64,000 nt of DNA from Acidobacterium capsulatum ATCC 51196 (GTDB taxonomy: Bacteria; Acidobacteriota; Terriglobia; Terriglobales; Acidobacteriaceae). Position 1 is the first letter of the stretch. The number at the start of each line of letters is the position of its first letter. The stretch is from positions 2,232,001-2,296,000 of the forward strand of contig NC_012483.1 of NCBI RefSeq assembly GCF_000022565.1. Reading direction: 5' to 3'. The notes under the pieces were generated by a model. That model saw nothing but the letters and a program-made list of their open reading frames with translations, ran no database searches and was not told where the DNA came from. A program made the position numbers and the translations under genes. Below are positions 8,926-18,110 of this stretch, in pieces.

Positions 8926-10002
8926 ATGAACCGATTCTGCTCGCTCCTGCTCCTCGCAACTTTCGCAGCCTCGGCCGCACTCGCACAACAGGCCACCACA
9001 GCGGCCACGGCTCCCAGGAAAGACTCCAGTTACATCGGCCCCAACGGCACGGCTTACGTCACGCGCGTGGTGCCGGTGCCCACTGACATCAGCCCGCAGG
9101 CGCAGGCCTTTCTGGCGCGCCACGAGACCGACGCCAAATCGCATCAGAGCATCGCACAGCAACGTGCGGGCACCGATACCTGGCAGGAGGGCGCAGGCAA
9201 AGTTTCGCTGAAACTTTATCCCGCCAAGCTTTCCCGAAGCACCATTGCGGGGGTGCCCGTGCGTATCATCACGCCGCTCACGATACCGCCCAGTCATCGC
9301 GACTATGTGCTCATGAACGTGCATGGCGGGGGCTTTATCGTCGATTCGGGTTCGCTGACAGAGACCATCCCCATGGCCAACCTTACGCAGACCAAGGTGG
9401 TCTCGGTGCTCTATCCGCTTTCTCCCGAGCATCCCTTCCCTGCTGCCGTGAATGCCTCAGTGGCCGTCTATAAGCAGCTTCTCAAAACCTACCCGGCGAA
9501 GCACATCATCATTTACGGCACCTCGGCCGGCGCGATTCTCACCGGTGAAATCGCCGTGGACCTCAAGAAACTCGGACTGCCGGAGCCCTGCGCGCTTGGC
9601 ATCTTCTCCGGCTTTGGAGACTTCTCTAAGCCCGGCGACTCCCAGTCTCTCTTTGCGTTGGATGGCCTCTCCGGCTATCTCGCCCCGCCGAACCCGGGCA
9701 AGCTCATGCTTCCCGAATATGAAGGCAAGACAAATCCTCGCGATCCTGTTCTGTCGCCGGTTTATGCCAATCTCAGCGGATTGCCGCCCACGCTCTTTCT
9801 CACCAGTACTCGCGACCTGCTGCTGAGCGGCACCACCATTCTCGACCGGAAATTTTTCGATGCCGGCGACAAGACACAGCTCATCGTCTTTGAAGCACTG
9901 CCGCATGCTTTCTGGAACAATCCGCGCATGCCCGAGGCCAAACAAGCTGACCACGACATGGCGAATTTCTTCAGTGAGCACCTCTATGCCACGCAGCACT
10001 GA
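8926..10002 (+). CDS. Secreted alpha/beta-hydrolase (HSL/family IV carboxylesterase)
   Basis: 358 residues with a cleavable signal peptide (MNRFCSLLLLATFAASAALA). The oxyanion-hole motif HGGGF begins near residue 133. The nucleophile elbow is GTSAG with Ser200, the acid is probably the Asp in 'TSTRDLLLS', and the catalytic His is in 'LPHAFW'. These features define the hormone-sensitive-lipase family of esterases acting on short acyl esters or similar substrates. The ATG at 8926 is preceded by AGGAG at 8916-8920, which decides the start. The substrate is unknown. The MFS transporter downstream may or may not be functionally linked. Confidence 0.88.
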   Translation: MNRFCSLLLLATFAASAALAQQATTAATAPRKDSSYIGPNGTAYVTRVVPVPTDISPQAQAFLARHETDAKSHQSIAQQRAGTDTWQEGAGKVSLKLYPAKLSRSTIAGVPVRIITPLTIPPSHRDYVLMNVHGGGFIVDSGSLTETIPMANLTQTKVVSVLYPLSPEHPFPAAVNASVAVYKQLLKTYPAKHIIIYGTSAGAILTGEIAVDLKKLGLPEPCALGIFSGFGDFSKPGDSQSLFALDGLSGYLAPPNPGKLMLPEYEGKTNPRDPVLSPVYANLSGLPPTLFLTSTRDLLLSGTTILDRKFFDAGDKTQLIVFEALPHAFWNNPRMPEAKQADHDMANFFSEHLYATQH

Positions 10003-10023
10003 TTCCATTTTTCTTTCTGGCAT

Positions 10024-10047
10024 CGGGCAAGGCTACGGCCTTGCCCG
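10024..10047. terminator. Hairpin after the esterase gene
   Basis: CGGGCAAGG and CCTTGCCCG form a perfect 9-bp stem around a 6-base loop, 21 bases past the esterase stop. No U-run follows on either strand, so it may be a processing or pause hairpin and not a classic intrinsic terminator. Confidence 0.4.
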
Positions 10048-10106
10048 CATCCTATCTGCATCACATTTGGCCGCGTTTCCATCTCATACAAGTACTCTGA
10101 TAAGGC

Positions 10107-11396
10107 ATGGCTTTCGATTCCGCTGTCTCTCATAGCCGCCGCTGGCGCATCGCAGTACTGCTGGGCATTGGCGTACTCATTGACTTCTTTGACCGGGTAA
10201 ACATCTCGGTTTCGCACGACTCACTGGTGCACGCCTTTCATATCTCTGACGTCACCTTTGGCATACTCGCCAGTGCTTATGCCTGGACCTACGCGATCAT
10301 GCAGATTCCGGTCGGGGTCATGCTCGACCGCATCGGCGTGAAGCTGATTGGCCGCGTCTCCACGCTGCTCTGGAGCCTCTCTTCGTTTCTTGCCGCCGTA
10401 GCGCCTGGTATCGGCTCCTTCTTTGCGGCGCGACTTCTGCTTGGCGTGGGCGAAGCGCCGGTCTTTCCCTCCAATGCCAAAGCGACTGGCTACTGGTTCC
10501 CAGAGAATGAGCGCAGCTTCGCCACGTCGTTCTTCGATGCGGCGGCCAAGCTCGCCTCGGCGATTGGAGTGCCCATTCTCGGTCTGCTGCTGATTCACTT
10601 CGGCTGGCGCTGGATGTTCGGCGTCTCCGGCTTCATCAGTCTCGCCTATTGCGCCGTATTCTGGGTTGTCTATCGCAATCCCAGCCAGGACCGCAAACTC
10701 TCTGAGCAAGAAAGGCGCATTCTGCGCGAAGGCAATGCGCAGCCCGAGGGTGTGGCCAAAACTACGCACGGAGCGCCACTGCTCTATCTCATGCGCAATC
10801 GCGAAGTCATCGGCGCATCCATCGGCTTTGCAGCCTACAACTGGACCTTTTATCTGCTGCTCACCTGGCTGCCGGATTACCTTTCGAAGACCCTGCACAT
10901 CAACTTGCTGCATTCGGTGCTCTACACCAGCGTGCCGTGGGCTATTGCAACCGTGACCGACCTTGTCATTGGCGGCTGGCTCGTCGATCACCTGGTGCGC
11001 CGGGGCTTTTCCGCGTGGAAGGTGCGCCAGACGGTGCTCTGCGTGGGCATGGCTTGCGGCGCGGGCATCTTTGGCGCGGGTTTTGCTCACACTCCCATGC
11101 AGGCGCTCTTCTGGATCAGCCTTTCTATCGGCGGCCTCGGCGCCATGGCTCCTGTGGGATGGTCGATTCCTTCGCTCATCGCGCCTAAGGAGAGCGTGGG
11201 CCGTATTGGCGGCATCATGAACTTCCTAACTCAACTTGCGGCGATTGGAGCGCCCATCGTCACGGGATTCTTCGCCAGGGAGCACAACTTCAAGGGAGCC
11301 TTTCTGGTCGCCGCGCTGTTGCTTGCCATCGGCATCGCCGCCTATCTTTTTCTGCTGGGCAAGATGCACGTCATCCCTGAGCCGGAAGAGGCATAG
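10107..11396 (+). CDS. MFS transporter, anion:cation symporter (ACS)-like
   Basis: 429 residues with about 12 hydrophobic helices. Helix 1 has the 'DFFDRVNISVS' signature and the loop 2-3 motif 'GVMLDRIGVKLIGR' is present. The segment 'LGVGEAPVFPSNAKATGYWFP' is typical of ACS carriers for hexuronates, galactarate and other organic anions. A central hydrophilic loop (about 195-230) separates the two six-helix halves. The substrate is not determined. The neighbouring esterase and lactonase are compatible with uptake of a sugar acid or lactone, but that is inference. Confidence 0.88.
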   Translation: MAFDSAVSHSRRWRIAVLLGIGVLIDFFDRVNISVSHDSLVHAFHISDVTFGILASAYAWTYAIMQIPVGVMLDRIGVKLIGRVSTLLWSLSSFLAAVAPGIGSFFAARLLLGVGEAPVFPSNAKATGYWFPENERSFATSFFDAAAKLASAIGVPILGLLLIHFGWRWMFGVSGFISLAYCAVFWVVYRNPSQDRKLSEQERRILREGNAQPEGVAKTTHGAPLLYLMRNREVIGASIGFAAYNWTFYLLLTWLPDYLSKTLHINLLHSVLYTSVPWAIATVTDLVIGGWLVDHLVRRGFSAWKVRQTVLCVGMACGAGIFGAGFAHTPMQALFWISLSIGGLGAMAPVGWSIPSLIAPKESVGRIGGIMNFLTQLAAIGAPIVTGFFAREHNFKGAFLVAALLLAIGIAAYLFLLGKMHVIPEPEEA

Positions 11397-11477
11397 AGCA
11401 GGCTGCGAGCCACGACATGCGCTGCCGGAGCATCCCCGGGATGACGGCAAAGCATCCTCTAAGGGATGATGGATTCC

Positions 11478-12638
11478 ATGGCACTGAATCGTCGTGAATT
11501 CCTGCGTTCGGCCGCTGTCGCTCCGGTAGCGGCCAAGCATCTCTGGTCACATCCTCACGAGAAGGCCAAACGCCGTCTGCTCTTTGTGGGCACTCGTACC
11601 GACAAAACCAGCAAGGGCATCTATGCCTACCGCTGGGACCCGGAGCAGGGCGAACTCACCTCGCTGGGCCTCGCCGTCGAGAGCCAGGAGCCAACCTTTC
11701 TCACTGTTCATCCCAATGGCGAGTTTCTTTATGCAGCCAACGAGCTGGATGAATTTGAAGGAGCCAAGAGCGGAGCCGTCAGCGCATTTCGCATTGACCG
11801 GGAGCAGGCGCGGCTGCATCCGATCAATCAGATTGCCTCAGAGGGAACCGAAACCTGTAACGTGAATGTCAGCCACACGGGTTATGCTGCCTTCTGCGCC
11901 AACTATGCCAGCGGCAGCATGTCGTCGTTCTTTCTCAATCCCTCGGGAGCGCTCAGCGCGCCGGTCTCGCACTTCCAGTACCATGGCCACGGACCGAATC
12001 CAGAGCGTCAGGCTGGCCCGCACGCGCACCGCGTCACACCATCCCCTGACGACCGTTTCCTGCTGGTGAACGACCTCGGCCTGGATCGGATTCACATCTA
12101 TCGTCTCGACGCCGCCAATGCGAAGCTCACGCCCAATGACCCTCCACATTGGGAGGCCTTTGCTGGCTCAGGACCGCGCGCGCTGCATTTTCACCCAAAT
12201 GGGCATGTAGCGTATGTCGTCTTTGAAATGGGATCGGCCGTGCAGGCTCTGCACTGGGACAAGGAAAAGGGTACGCTCCACGCCTTGCAGGATCCGATTC
12301 ACCTCACACCCCCCACCTATCACGAAATCAGCACCGGCTGCGACATGGTTCTGGACCACAAGGCGCGCTTCGCCTACGTGATCAATCGTTTCTACAACCG
12401 CATCATTACCTTTTCCGTAGACCATGACGGCAAGCTGACGCTGCTGCACCGCAGTTCCTGCGGCGGCGAGGTTCCGCGCCATCTTGCGCTGGACCCCACC
12501 GGACGCTGGCTACTCCTCGCCAATCAAAAATCGGACAACATTGCCGTCTTTGAGATTCATCCTGAAACAGGCGTGGTCTCGGACAAACCGGCCAAGAGTT
12601 ATCCGATCTCGATTCCGCAGTGCTTGTTGTTTGTGTAG
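11478..12638 (+). CDS. Tat-exported 6-phosphogluconolactonase-like beta-propeller protein
   Basis: About 386 residues. The N-terminus MALNRREFLRSAAVAPVAA carries a twin-arginine export motif. The mature part is a seven-bladed propeller of the lactonase/YbhE family (KRRLLFVGTRTDKTSKGIYAY; HPNGEFLYAANE; CNVNVSHTGYAAFCANYASG; GPRALHFHPNGHVAYV; CGGEVPRHLALDPTGRWLL). Family members hydrolyse 6-phosphogluconolactone or other lactones, but many exported relatives have unknown substrates. In-frame ATGs at 11466 and 11469 would only lengthen the N-terminus before the RR motif. Confidence 0.85.
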   Translation: MALNRREFLRSAAVAPVAAKHLWSHPHEKAKRRLLFVGTRTDKTSKGIYAYRWDPEQGELTSLGLAVESQEPTFLTVHPNGEFLYAANELDEFEGAKSGAVSAFRIDREQARLHPINQIASEGTETCNVNVSHTGYAAFCANYASGSMSSFFLNPSGALSAPVSHFQYHGHGPNPERQAGPHAHRVTPSPDDRFLLVNDLGLDRIHIYRLDAANAKLTPNDPPHWEAFAGSGPRALHFHPNGHVAYVVFEMGSAVQALHWDKEKGTLHALQDPIHLTPPTYHEISTGCDMVLDHKARFAYVINRFYNRIITFSVDHDGKLTLLHRSSCGGEVPRHLALDPTGRWLLLANQKSDNIAVFEIHPETGVVSDKPAKSYPISIPQCLLFV

Positions 12639-12702
12639 AGGATAGGAAGAATTTGCGGTCCCGGCTCCCATCCTGAGCGCGCATGGTGCGTAAAGGGTGG
12701 GA

Positions 12703-13620
12703 TTACACCGTCACCAGACGCCGCGCGGGAACTGCTTCCTTCGCGGCTTTCTTTTCTGCGAGTGTCACCAGTTCCCATGCAGACTTGTCTTTCAACAGCC
12801 GTGAGACCAGGGCCGTGTGCATGGCGTGGCCGGCGCGCTCGGCCTTTACGTGGCCAAGAATCTGGTGTCCCACCAGGGCGAGGTCTCCAATCAGATCCAG
12901 CACCTTGTGGCGCACAAACTCGTCGTCAAAGCGCAGCGGCCCGTTGACCACGGCCTGGCGCGTGAGGATAATCGCGTTCTCCTCTGAAGCGCCGCGAATC
13001 AGACCCATGTCACGCAACTTGCTCTCGTCTTCCTTGTAGCCAAAGGTGCGCGCGGGAGCGATCTCTTTGCCGTAATTGCGCGATGCCAGATCCACCACGA
13101 AGCCCTGACGCCCAATCGGTGAAGGAAAGTCAATCTGGTAGGAGACGCGATAGCCCTCGCCCGGATATACGCCGATGAACTTGTCCCCGTCGCGCACTTC
13201 CACACTCTTCAGCACGCGCAGGTACTGCCGCTTGCGGCGCTGCATGCGCAGGCCCACCCGGCGAAATGCCTCCACGTAAGGCATCGCGCTGCCATCCAGA
13301 ATCGGCAGCTCCAGGTTATTCAACTCCACGATTACGTTGTCCACGCCCATGCCGACCAGCGCGGAAAGCAGATGCTCGGTGGTCGAGATGAGCACGCTCT
13401 GGCGCATGAGGCTTGTGGCATAACTCACCTTGGCTACATTGCGCCCGGTCGCGGCAATCTCGAAGCCCTCGAGGTCGGTGCGCCGAAAGACAACACCCAT
13501 GCCCGCCGTAGCCGGCAGCAAGCGCATGCACACGGGTGCCCCGCTATGCAGGCCGGTACCATGAAACTCAAGGGGAGCGCTGACAGTGTGCTCGTAGTGA
13601 ACGGCGTCGAACAAAGACAT
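12703..13620 (-). CDS. lpxC: UDP-3-O-acyl-N-acetylglucosamine deacetylase
   Basis: Zinc enzyme for the committed step of lipid A synthesis, evidence for a lipopolysaccharide outer membrane. At 305 residues it has the usual length. Recognisable elements are 'FHGTGLHSGAPV', 'TTEHLLSALVGMGVDNV', 'LPILDGSAMPYVEA' and the metal-site segment RHKVLDLIGDLALVGH, followed by 'KAERAGHAMHTALV'. The ATG at 13620 is chosen; an upstream extension to 13704 would add 28 residues not found in the family and would run into the divergent promoter region. Confidence 0.97.
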   Translation of the reverse strand: MSLFDAVHYEHTVSAPLEFHGTGLHSGAPVCMRLLPATAGMGVVFRRTDLEGFEIAATGRNVAKVSYATSLMRQSVLISTTEHLLSALVGMGVDNVIVELNNLELPILDGSAMPYVEAFRRVGLRMQRRKRQYLRVLKSVEVRDGDKFIGVYPGEGYRVSYQIDFPSPIGRQGFVVDLASRNYGKEIAPARTFGYKEDESKLRDMGLIRGASEENAIILTRQAVVNGPLRFDDEFVRHKVLDLIGDLALVGHQILGHVKAERAGHAMHTALVSRLLKDKSAWELVTLAEKKAAKEAVPARRLVTV

Positions 13621-13733
13621 GACCTCAGTGAAGCAATAGACTATCCTTTGCAATACAAAGTTTAGCTGTTGCTTTTTTGCCACAGTAAGGGCTGGCAATG
13701 GCACAGCCGTCCATGATCTGCAGGAGATCGCTC

Positions 13734-14927
13734 ATGCCCAGCCGCCGACGAGCTTCGAACTCTGCCCCTTTTGACCCTCAAGCTCTACTTCTGCTCGCAC
13801 GGAATGCCGAGGATGCCCAACTCCGTCTGCTGCAGCAACTTGTTGAAATGGAATCACCTAGCATGGATCGTGAGGCCGTCAACCGTTGCGTGCAGGTGGT
13901 TGCGGAAGCGGGCGTTCGCCTGGGAGGGAAACCAAAACGGTACAGCAATTCCCAATTTGGCGACACGCTGGAACTGCGCTTTGCCAGCCGCAAACGGGGA
14001 CGTCCCCTGTTACTTCTTGGGCACCTCGACACGGTCTGGCCGCTCGGGACACTCCGCCGCATGCCGTTCCGCATCGCGCTTGAGCCGGGCGGCGAGCGCA
14101 TTGCCGGGCCCGGCATCTATGACATGAAAGCTGGCGTGACCATGGCGCTAACGGCGATTGAGATTCTGCAGAAGACCGATCAACTCTCGCGACCGGTCAC
14201 GCTGCTGCTGGTCAGCGACGAGGAAGTAGGCAGCCTCTTCTCACGGCCGATCACCGAGAAGCTGGCACGTGAATCAGCAGCCGTTTTTGTGCTTGAGCCT
14301 GCGCAAGGACGCACCGGGGCCTATAAGACCGCGCGCAAGGGAGTCGGAGACTACACGCTGCGCGTGCGCGGCGTGGCCGCACACAGCGGGGTGGATTTCA
14401 CCAGTGGCCACTCGGCCATCGAAGAGCTGGCCCGGCAGATCGAGCAGATTCGCGGCTTCACTGAACTGGAGAGGGGCCTCACGCTCAATGTGGGCGTGAT
14501 TCGCGGGGGCAGCGCCCGCAACGTGATTGCCGCACACGCCGAGGCGGATATCGACGTGCGCATTGCCCGGGCGGGCGATGCGGCACGCATTGATAAAAAA
14601 CTCAAGAAATTGCGCCCCCGCGACCCGCGCTGCGTCTTATCCATAGAAGGTGGCGTCAACCGGCCGCCCATGGAGCGCTCGCGCGCCACGGTAGCACTCT
14701 TCCGTCAGGCACAAACGCTAGCCCGGCAGATGGGCTTTGCGCTCGATGAGGCTTCGACGGGCGGCGGATCGGACGGCAACTTCACGGCGGCACTTGGCGT
14801 CCCAACACTAGACGGCATGGGAGCCGTCGGTGAGGGTGCGCACGCGACGCACGAGTCCATCTTCCGTAAGGATCTGGCTCCGCGCACTGCATTGCTCGCA
14901 GCCATGATAGGGAGTGCAGAGAGGTAA
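13734..14927 (+). CDS. M20 family metallopeptidase (glutamate carboxypeptidase-like)
   Basis: 397 residues with the two-zinc M20 core: 'LLGHLDTVWP' (His ligand and catalytic Asp), 'GPGIYDMKAG' (bridging Asp), 'VSDEEVGS' (catalytic and ligand Glu pair), 'VLEPAQG' and the final 'GAHATHESIF' His. A dimerisation lid domain lies between about residues 190 and 300 (GVGDYTLRVRGVAAHSGVDF). The family includes carboxypeptidase G2 and dipeptidases; exact specificity cannot be set. No signal peptide. An AGGAG at 13722-13726 before the ATG at 13734 fixes the start. Confidence 0.9.
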   Translation: MPSRRRASNSAPFDPQALLLLARNAEDAQLRLLQQLVEMESPSMDREAVNRCVQVVAEAGVRLGGKPKRYSNSQFGDTLELRFASRKRGRPLLLLGHLDTVWPLGTLRRMPFRIALEPGGERIAGPGIYDMKAGVTMALTAIEILQKTDQLSRPVTLLLVSDEEVGSLFSRPITEKLARESAAVFVLEPAQGRTGAYKTARKGVGDYTLRVRGVAAHSGVDFTSGHSAIEELARQIEQIRGFTELERGLTLNVGVIRGGSARNVIAAHAEADIDVRIARAGDAARIDKKLKKLRPRDPRCVLSIEGGVNRPPMERSRATVALFRQAQTLARQMGFALDEASTGGGSDGNFTAALGVPTLDGMGAVGEGAHATHESIFRKDLAPRTALLAAMIGSAER

Positions 14928-14935
14928 GGGTCGAA

Positions 14936-15109
14936 ATGATCAAGTGGATCGAGTTTGCGTTTCTCGGCGCGTCGTTGGCGGTCATTCTTGGCCTGGTCAT
15001 GGCCGGCCCAAAATTCAAGACGCCGCCGAGCACGGACGAGGTGCCGCTCGGCGCGGCCGATCCGCCCGCCTCCAGCTCTGACAGCGAAGAGCAACCGCAA
15101 ACGACGTAA
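14936..15109 (+). CDS. Short single-helix membrane protein (57 aa)
   Basis: Begins 8 bases after the M20 peptidase stop, preceded by GAGAGG about 10 bases upstream. The product starts MIKWIEFAFLGASLAVILGL, giving one transmembrane helix (about 5-24). The rest is a Pro/Ser/Asp/Glu-rich hydrophilic tail ending EEQPQTT. It is probably an inner-membrane microprotein co-transcribed with the peptidase. No family was recognised. The gene ends 6 bases before the convergent maf stop codon. Confidence 0.6.
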   Translation: MIKWIEFAFLGASLAVILGLVMAGPKFKTPPSTDEVPLGAADPPASSSDSEEQPQTT

Positions 15110-15114
15110 TCCTG

Positions 15115-15687
15115 TTACCGCGTCCTCTTGGCCTGAATTCCTTCGAGCATTGCCGTCACGAGCGCCAGCGGTAAGCCCACTACATTGAAATAGCAGCCGT
15201 GTATGCGCGGAATCCATCGCGCGGCATACCCCTGAATGGCATACGCCCCAGCTTTGTCCCGCGGTTCGCCCGTCTGAATGTACGAGGCAATTTCAGCATC
15301 GCTGAGCGTGCGCATGGTCACGTAAGTGACCTCGGCAGCAGTCTCCGCATGGCTGCCCTGCAGCAGCGCCACACCGGTGATCACTGTATGCGTTGCACCG
15401 GCCAGCAGGCGCAGCATGCGCGCTGCATCCTGATCGTTTTCCGGTTTGCCCAGCATTTCTCCGGTGGGCGACACGACCGTGGTGTCTGCCCCCAGAACAA
15501 TCGAATCGGCGGGCTGAACAGCGTGTACAGCCACGGCTTTTTCGCGCGCCAGCCGCGTTACATAGGCGATTGGGTTCTCCCCTTCGCGCACCGATTCATC
15601 AATGCCGGCCACGGCAGTAGAAAATTCATATCCCGCCTGCGCCAGCAATTCGCGACGGCGCGGGGAAGCAGAAGCAAGTACGAGCAT
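15115..15687 (-). CDS. maf: Maf-like nucleoside triphosphate pyrophosphatase
   Basis: 190 residues. House-cleaning enzyme hydrolysing non-canonical or modified nucleotides (dTTP/UTP type in many homologues). The N-terminal signature is LVLASASPRRRELLAQAGY, followed by 'REKAVAV', 'IVLGADTTVV', 'LGKPENDQDAARML' and the 'RDKAGAYAIQGYAARWI' region. The SASPRR substrate loop and the conserved Asp of GADT are intact. Start at the ATG at 15687 matches the family N-terminus exactly. Confidence 0.94.
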   Translation of the reverse strand: MLVLASASPRRRELLAQAGYEFSTAVAGIDESVREGENPIAYVTRLAREKAVAVHAVQPADSIVLGADTTVVSPTGEMLGKPENDQDAARMLRLLAGATHTVITGVALLQGSHAETAAEVTYVTMRTLSDAEIASYIQTGEPRDKAGAYAIQGYAARWIPRIHGCYFNVVGLPLALVTAMLEGIQAKRTR

Positions 15688-15756
15688 GGACTCGATTATT
15701 TCAGACGCGGCCGAGACCGTTGTGGGCTTGGCGCTGCAGAAATCAAGCAGAGTAGA

Positions 15757-16689
15757 TCACCCTCTGAACTCGAGCCCTACGCGCGGTCCCTGCGCATCGC
15801 ATACGCCCCAGGCCATCTGCGGAGTATTATGCGCAATGCCCCAGCGCCCATCAGGGCTCAACAGAATCATGCCGGCATGGCCTTGCAGCCGCCGCGCCAG
15901 ATACGCAATGGCCGCTTGCGCCGCCTCTTCCGGAGCCATTCCGGACTGCACGCGATCGGTCGCCCATTTGCCCAGGACCAGTTTCATGATGGGCTCGCCC
16001 CACCCCGTGAGCGAGACGGCCGCACTGAGGTTGTCGGCATAGCATCCGCAACCGATGAGCGAAGAATCACCCACCCGCCCCGGAGCCTTATTCAGAGTGC
16101 CGCCCGTCGAAGTCGCGGCGGCGATACGGCCCTCAGAGTCAAGCGCTACGGCTCCCACGGTGTCATGGGAGGCCAGTGGATCGTCACCGGCAAAGGTGGT
16201 GTCAGGCAGTCCGGCTTTGGCTTTTTCCTGCGCCGACCGCAACCGCTCCCGCTCGCGGTCAAGCACCAGTTCGGCATTGTCGATCAAAGCCATGCCGTGC
16301 TCCTGCGCGAACTCTTCGGCGCCCTGGCCCACAAAATAAACATGATGGCTTTTCTCAAGCACCAGCCGCGCGGCCTGAATGGGGTTCTTGAGCCGCTCCA
16401 CGCATGCCACGCCGCCGGCGAGCATGCGCGCGCCGTCCATCAATAGGGCATCCATCTGCACGCGGCCATCGCGGGTCAAAAAGCTGCCGGTCGCGGCATC
16501 GAAGGTAGGGTCATCTTCGAGAACCGTAACGGCGGCCTCGACCGCATCGAGCGCGGAGCCGCCTTTTTCAAGCACGGCATAGCCTTGGGCGAGCGCCGTG
16601 CTTACACCTTGGCGGTGGGCCTCGCGCGCATCTTCAGGAATGGCCCAGGCACCGCCGTGGACCAGTAAAACCGGGGTTACTTTTCGCAT
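15757..16689 (-). CDS. iaaA: Isoaspartyl peptidase / plant-type L-asparaginase (Ntn hydrolase)
   Basis: 310 residues. Autoprocessing N-terminal-nucleophile hydrolase that cleaves isoaspartyl dipeptides and L-asparagine. The start 'PVLLVHGGAWAIP' and 'GGSALDAVEAAVTVLEDDPTFDA' motifs are standard. The cleavage-nucleophile Thr lies in 'SHDTVGAVALDSEG', followed by the 'AATSTGGTLNKAPGRVGDS' substrate loop. Start ATG at 16689; an upstream frame to 16740 adds 17 non-conserved residues. It lies 69 bases upstream of maf on the same strand. Confidence 0.92.
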   Translation of the reverse strand: MRKVTPVLLVHGGAWAIPEDAREAHRQGVSTALAQGYAVLEKGGSALDAVEAAVTVLEDDPTFDAATGSFLTRDGRVQMDALLMDGARMLAGGVACVERLKNPIQAARLVLEKSHHVYFVGQGAEEFAQEHGMALIDNAELVLDRERERLRSAQEKAKAGLPDTTFAGDDPLASHDTVGAVALDSEGRIAAATSTGGTLNKAPGRVGDSSLIGCGCYADNLSAAVSLTGWGEPIMKLVLGKWATDRVQSGMAPEEAAQAAIAYLARRLQGHAGMILLSPDGRWGIAHNTPQMAWGVCDAQGPRVGLEFRG

Positions 16690-16835
16690 ATCGGACCCCT
16701 GAGTATACGGGATGGCAGCCTGTTCACGCCTTTCTGCCATCTACTTATTTGTCCCCCTCAGCAGGTGCTTTTACGGCGTCGGTCGAGATGCCTGCCTGTA
16801 ACCTTTTAGGCAAGATTTTTTCGCAAGGAGCATGC

Positions 16836-18011
16836 ATGCATCACCTTACGGTTCTTCCAGCGGTTGTTCTAGCTATTTTGGGACAGATTTTCAAAAGCGG
16901 GCAGGGACAGACGCACAGAATTATCGTAGGGACCGCCGTGCTCCTCGGTGCGCTCTTCGTGGCGTACGGTATTTACTTCGTCGTTTTCCGTTTTGTGCTC
17001 CGACGCAAGATTTCGCTGATGAACCATCGCTTTATCGGCCGCTTCAGCCGTCCGGCATTCTGGATCTTTGGCATCGCGGCCGCGATGAGCGCCGTCCCCT
17101 TCTTCCAGCTCAACGATTCGATGGCCGGCACGGTTGAGCATATTCTTCACATCATTTTTCTTATTTGCATCGGCTGGGTACTGGTCGCCTTCGTTTATAC
17201 CTTTGAAGACGTCATGGTGCGGCGCTACGACATGAGCACCGCGGATAACCTCAACGCCCGCCGTATTCGTACCCAGCTTGCCGTCATTCGCCGCATCGCG
17301 CTCATCTTCGTTTTTGTGTTGACGGCGGGTCTCGTACTCTACACCTTCAATCACACGCGCATCTGGCAATATGGCGCGGGCTTGATTGCATCGGCCGGAC
17401 TCGCCTCTTTTGCACTCGCCAGCGCGGCCAAAACCACCGTGGGCAACATGCTAGCGGGCATTCAGATTGCCTTGACCGAGCCGATTCGCCTCGATGACGT
17501 GGTGATTGTAGATGGCCAGTGGGGCCGCATTGAGGAGATTACCTCGGCCTATGTCGTAGTGAAAATCTGGAATCTCGAACGCCTCATCGTGCCGCTCACC
17601 TGGTTCATCGAGAATCCATTTCAGAATTGGACCCGCACTTCCTCTGATTTGATTGGCACCTTTTATATCTACGTGGACTACACCTGCCCGGTCGATCCGC
17701 TGCGCAAAGAGTTTGAGCGCATATTGAAAGAGACGACACTGTGGGACGGCAAGGCGCAGGTGCTGCAAGTCACCGACCTCTTCAAGACGACCATGCAGTT
17801 GCGCTGTCTGCTGAGTGCAACTGACTCGGGCAAGCTCTTTGACCTGCGCTGCCTCGCCCGCGAGAAGATGATCCTCTTCATCCAGCAAAACTATCCGCAG
17901 CACCTGCCGACCCTGCGCTTTGCCGAGAACGCACGCGATCAGGAGCATTCACATGAAAATGCGCTTCGGAGCGCGGCACTCGAAGCGAAGACAAACTCGC
18001 CCGCACCTTGA
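16836..18011 (+). CDS. Mechanosensitive ion channel, MscS family
   Basis: 391 residues. There are about five transmembrane helices: 2-17, 31-50, 72-88, 95-114 and 150-170. The pore-lining TM3 follows (about 183-210, 'ASAGLASFALASAAKTTVGN'), then the MscS beta domain ('LTEPIRLDDVVIVDGQWGRIEEI' in two parts: LTEPIRLDDVVI and VDGQWGRIEEI). The C-terminal alpha/beta vestibule ends in a hydrophilic tail. It should protect against hypo-osmotic shock. The ATG at 16836 has AAGGAG at 16825-16830, so the upstream in-frame extension from 16749 is rejected. Confidence 0.9.
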   Translation: MHHLTVLPAVVLAILGQIFKSGQGQTHRIIVGTAVLLGALFVAYGIYFVVFRFVLRRKISLMNHRFIGRFSRPAFWIFGIAAAMSAVPFFQLNDSMAGTVEHILHIIFLICIGWVLVAFVYTFEDVMVRRYDMSTADNLNARRIRTQLAVIRRIALIFVFVLTAGLVLYTFNHTRIWQYGAGLIASAGLASFALASAAKTTVGNMLAGIQIALTEPIRLDDVVIVDGQWGRIEEITSAYVVVKIWNLERLIVPLTWFIENPFQNWTRTSSDLIGTFYIYVDYTCPVDPLRKEFERILKETTLWDGKAQVLQVTDLFKTTMQLRCLLSATDSGKLFDLRCLAREKMILFIQQNYPQHLPTLRFAENARDQEHSHENALRSAALEAKTNSPAP

Positions 18012-18023
18012 GTGCAGATGATT

Positions 18024-18063
18024 CGCTGCCGAGGCTACGAGATTCTTCGCAGCCTCGGCAGCG
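18024..18063. terminator. Long hairpin between convergent genes
   Basis: Two 13-base arms (CGCTGCCGAGGCT at 18024-18036 and its exact complement at 18051-18063) enclose a 14-base loop between the MscS stop and the convergent dedA stop. No U-run follows. The position and perfect pairing suggest a bidirectional transcript-end hairpin. Confidence 0.55.
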
Positions 18064-18110
18064 GGTGAAGGTTGTGCGGAGTCGGAGAGATGAACGGCTC
18101 TTGCAGAGCC

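Noticed and set aside
15199-16446. 415-residue plus-strand frame
   Set aside because: Antisense to maf and the isoaspartyl peptidase, both clearly real; Arg/His/Gln-rich shadow.
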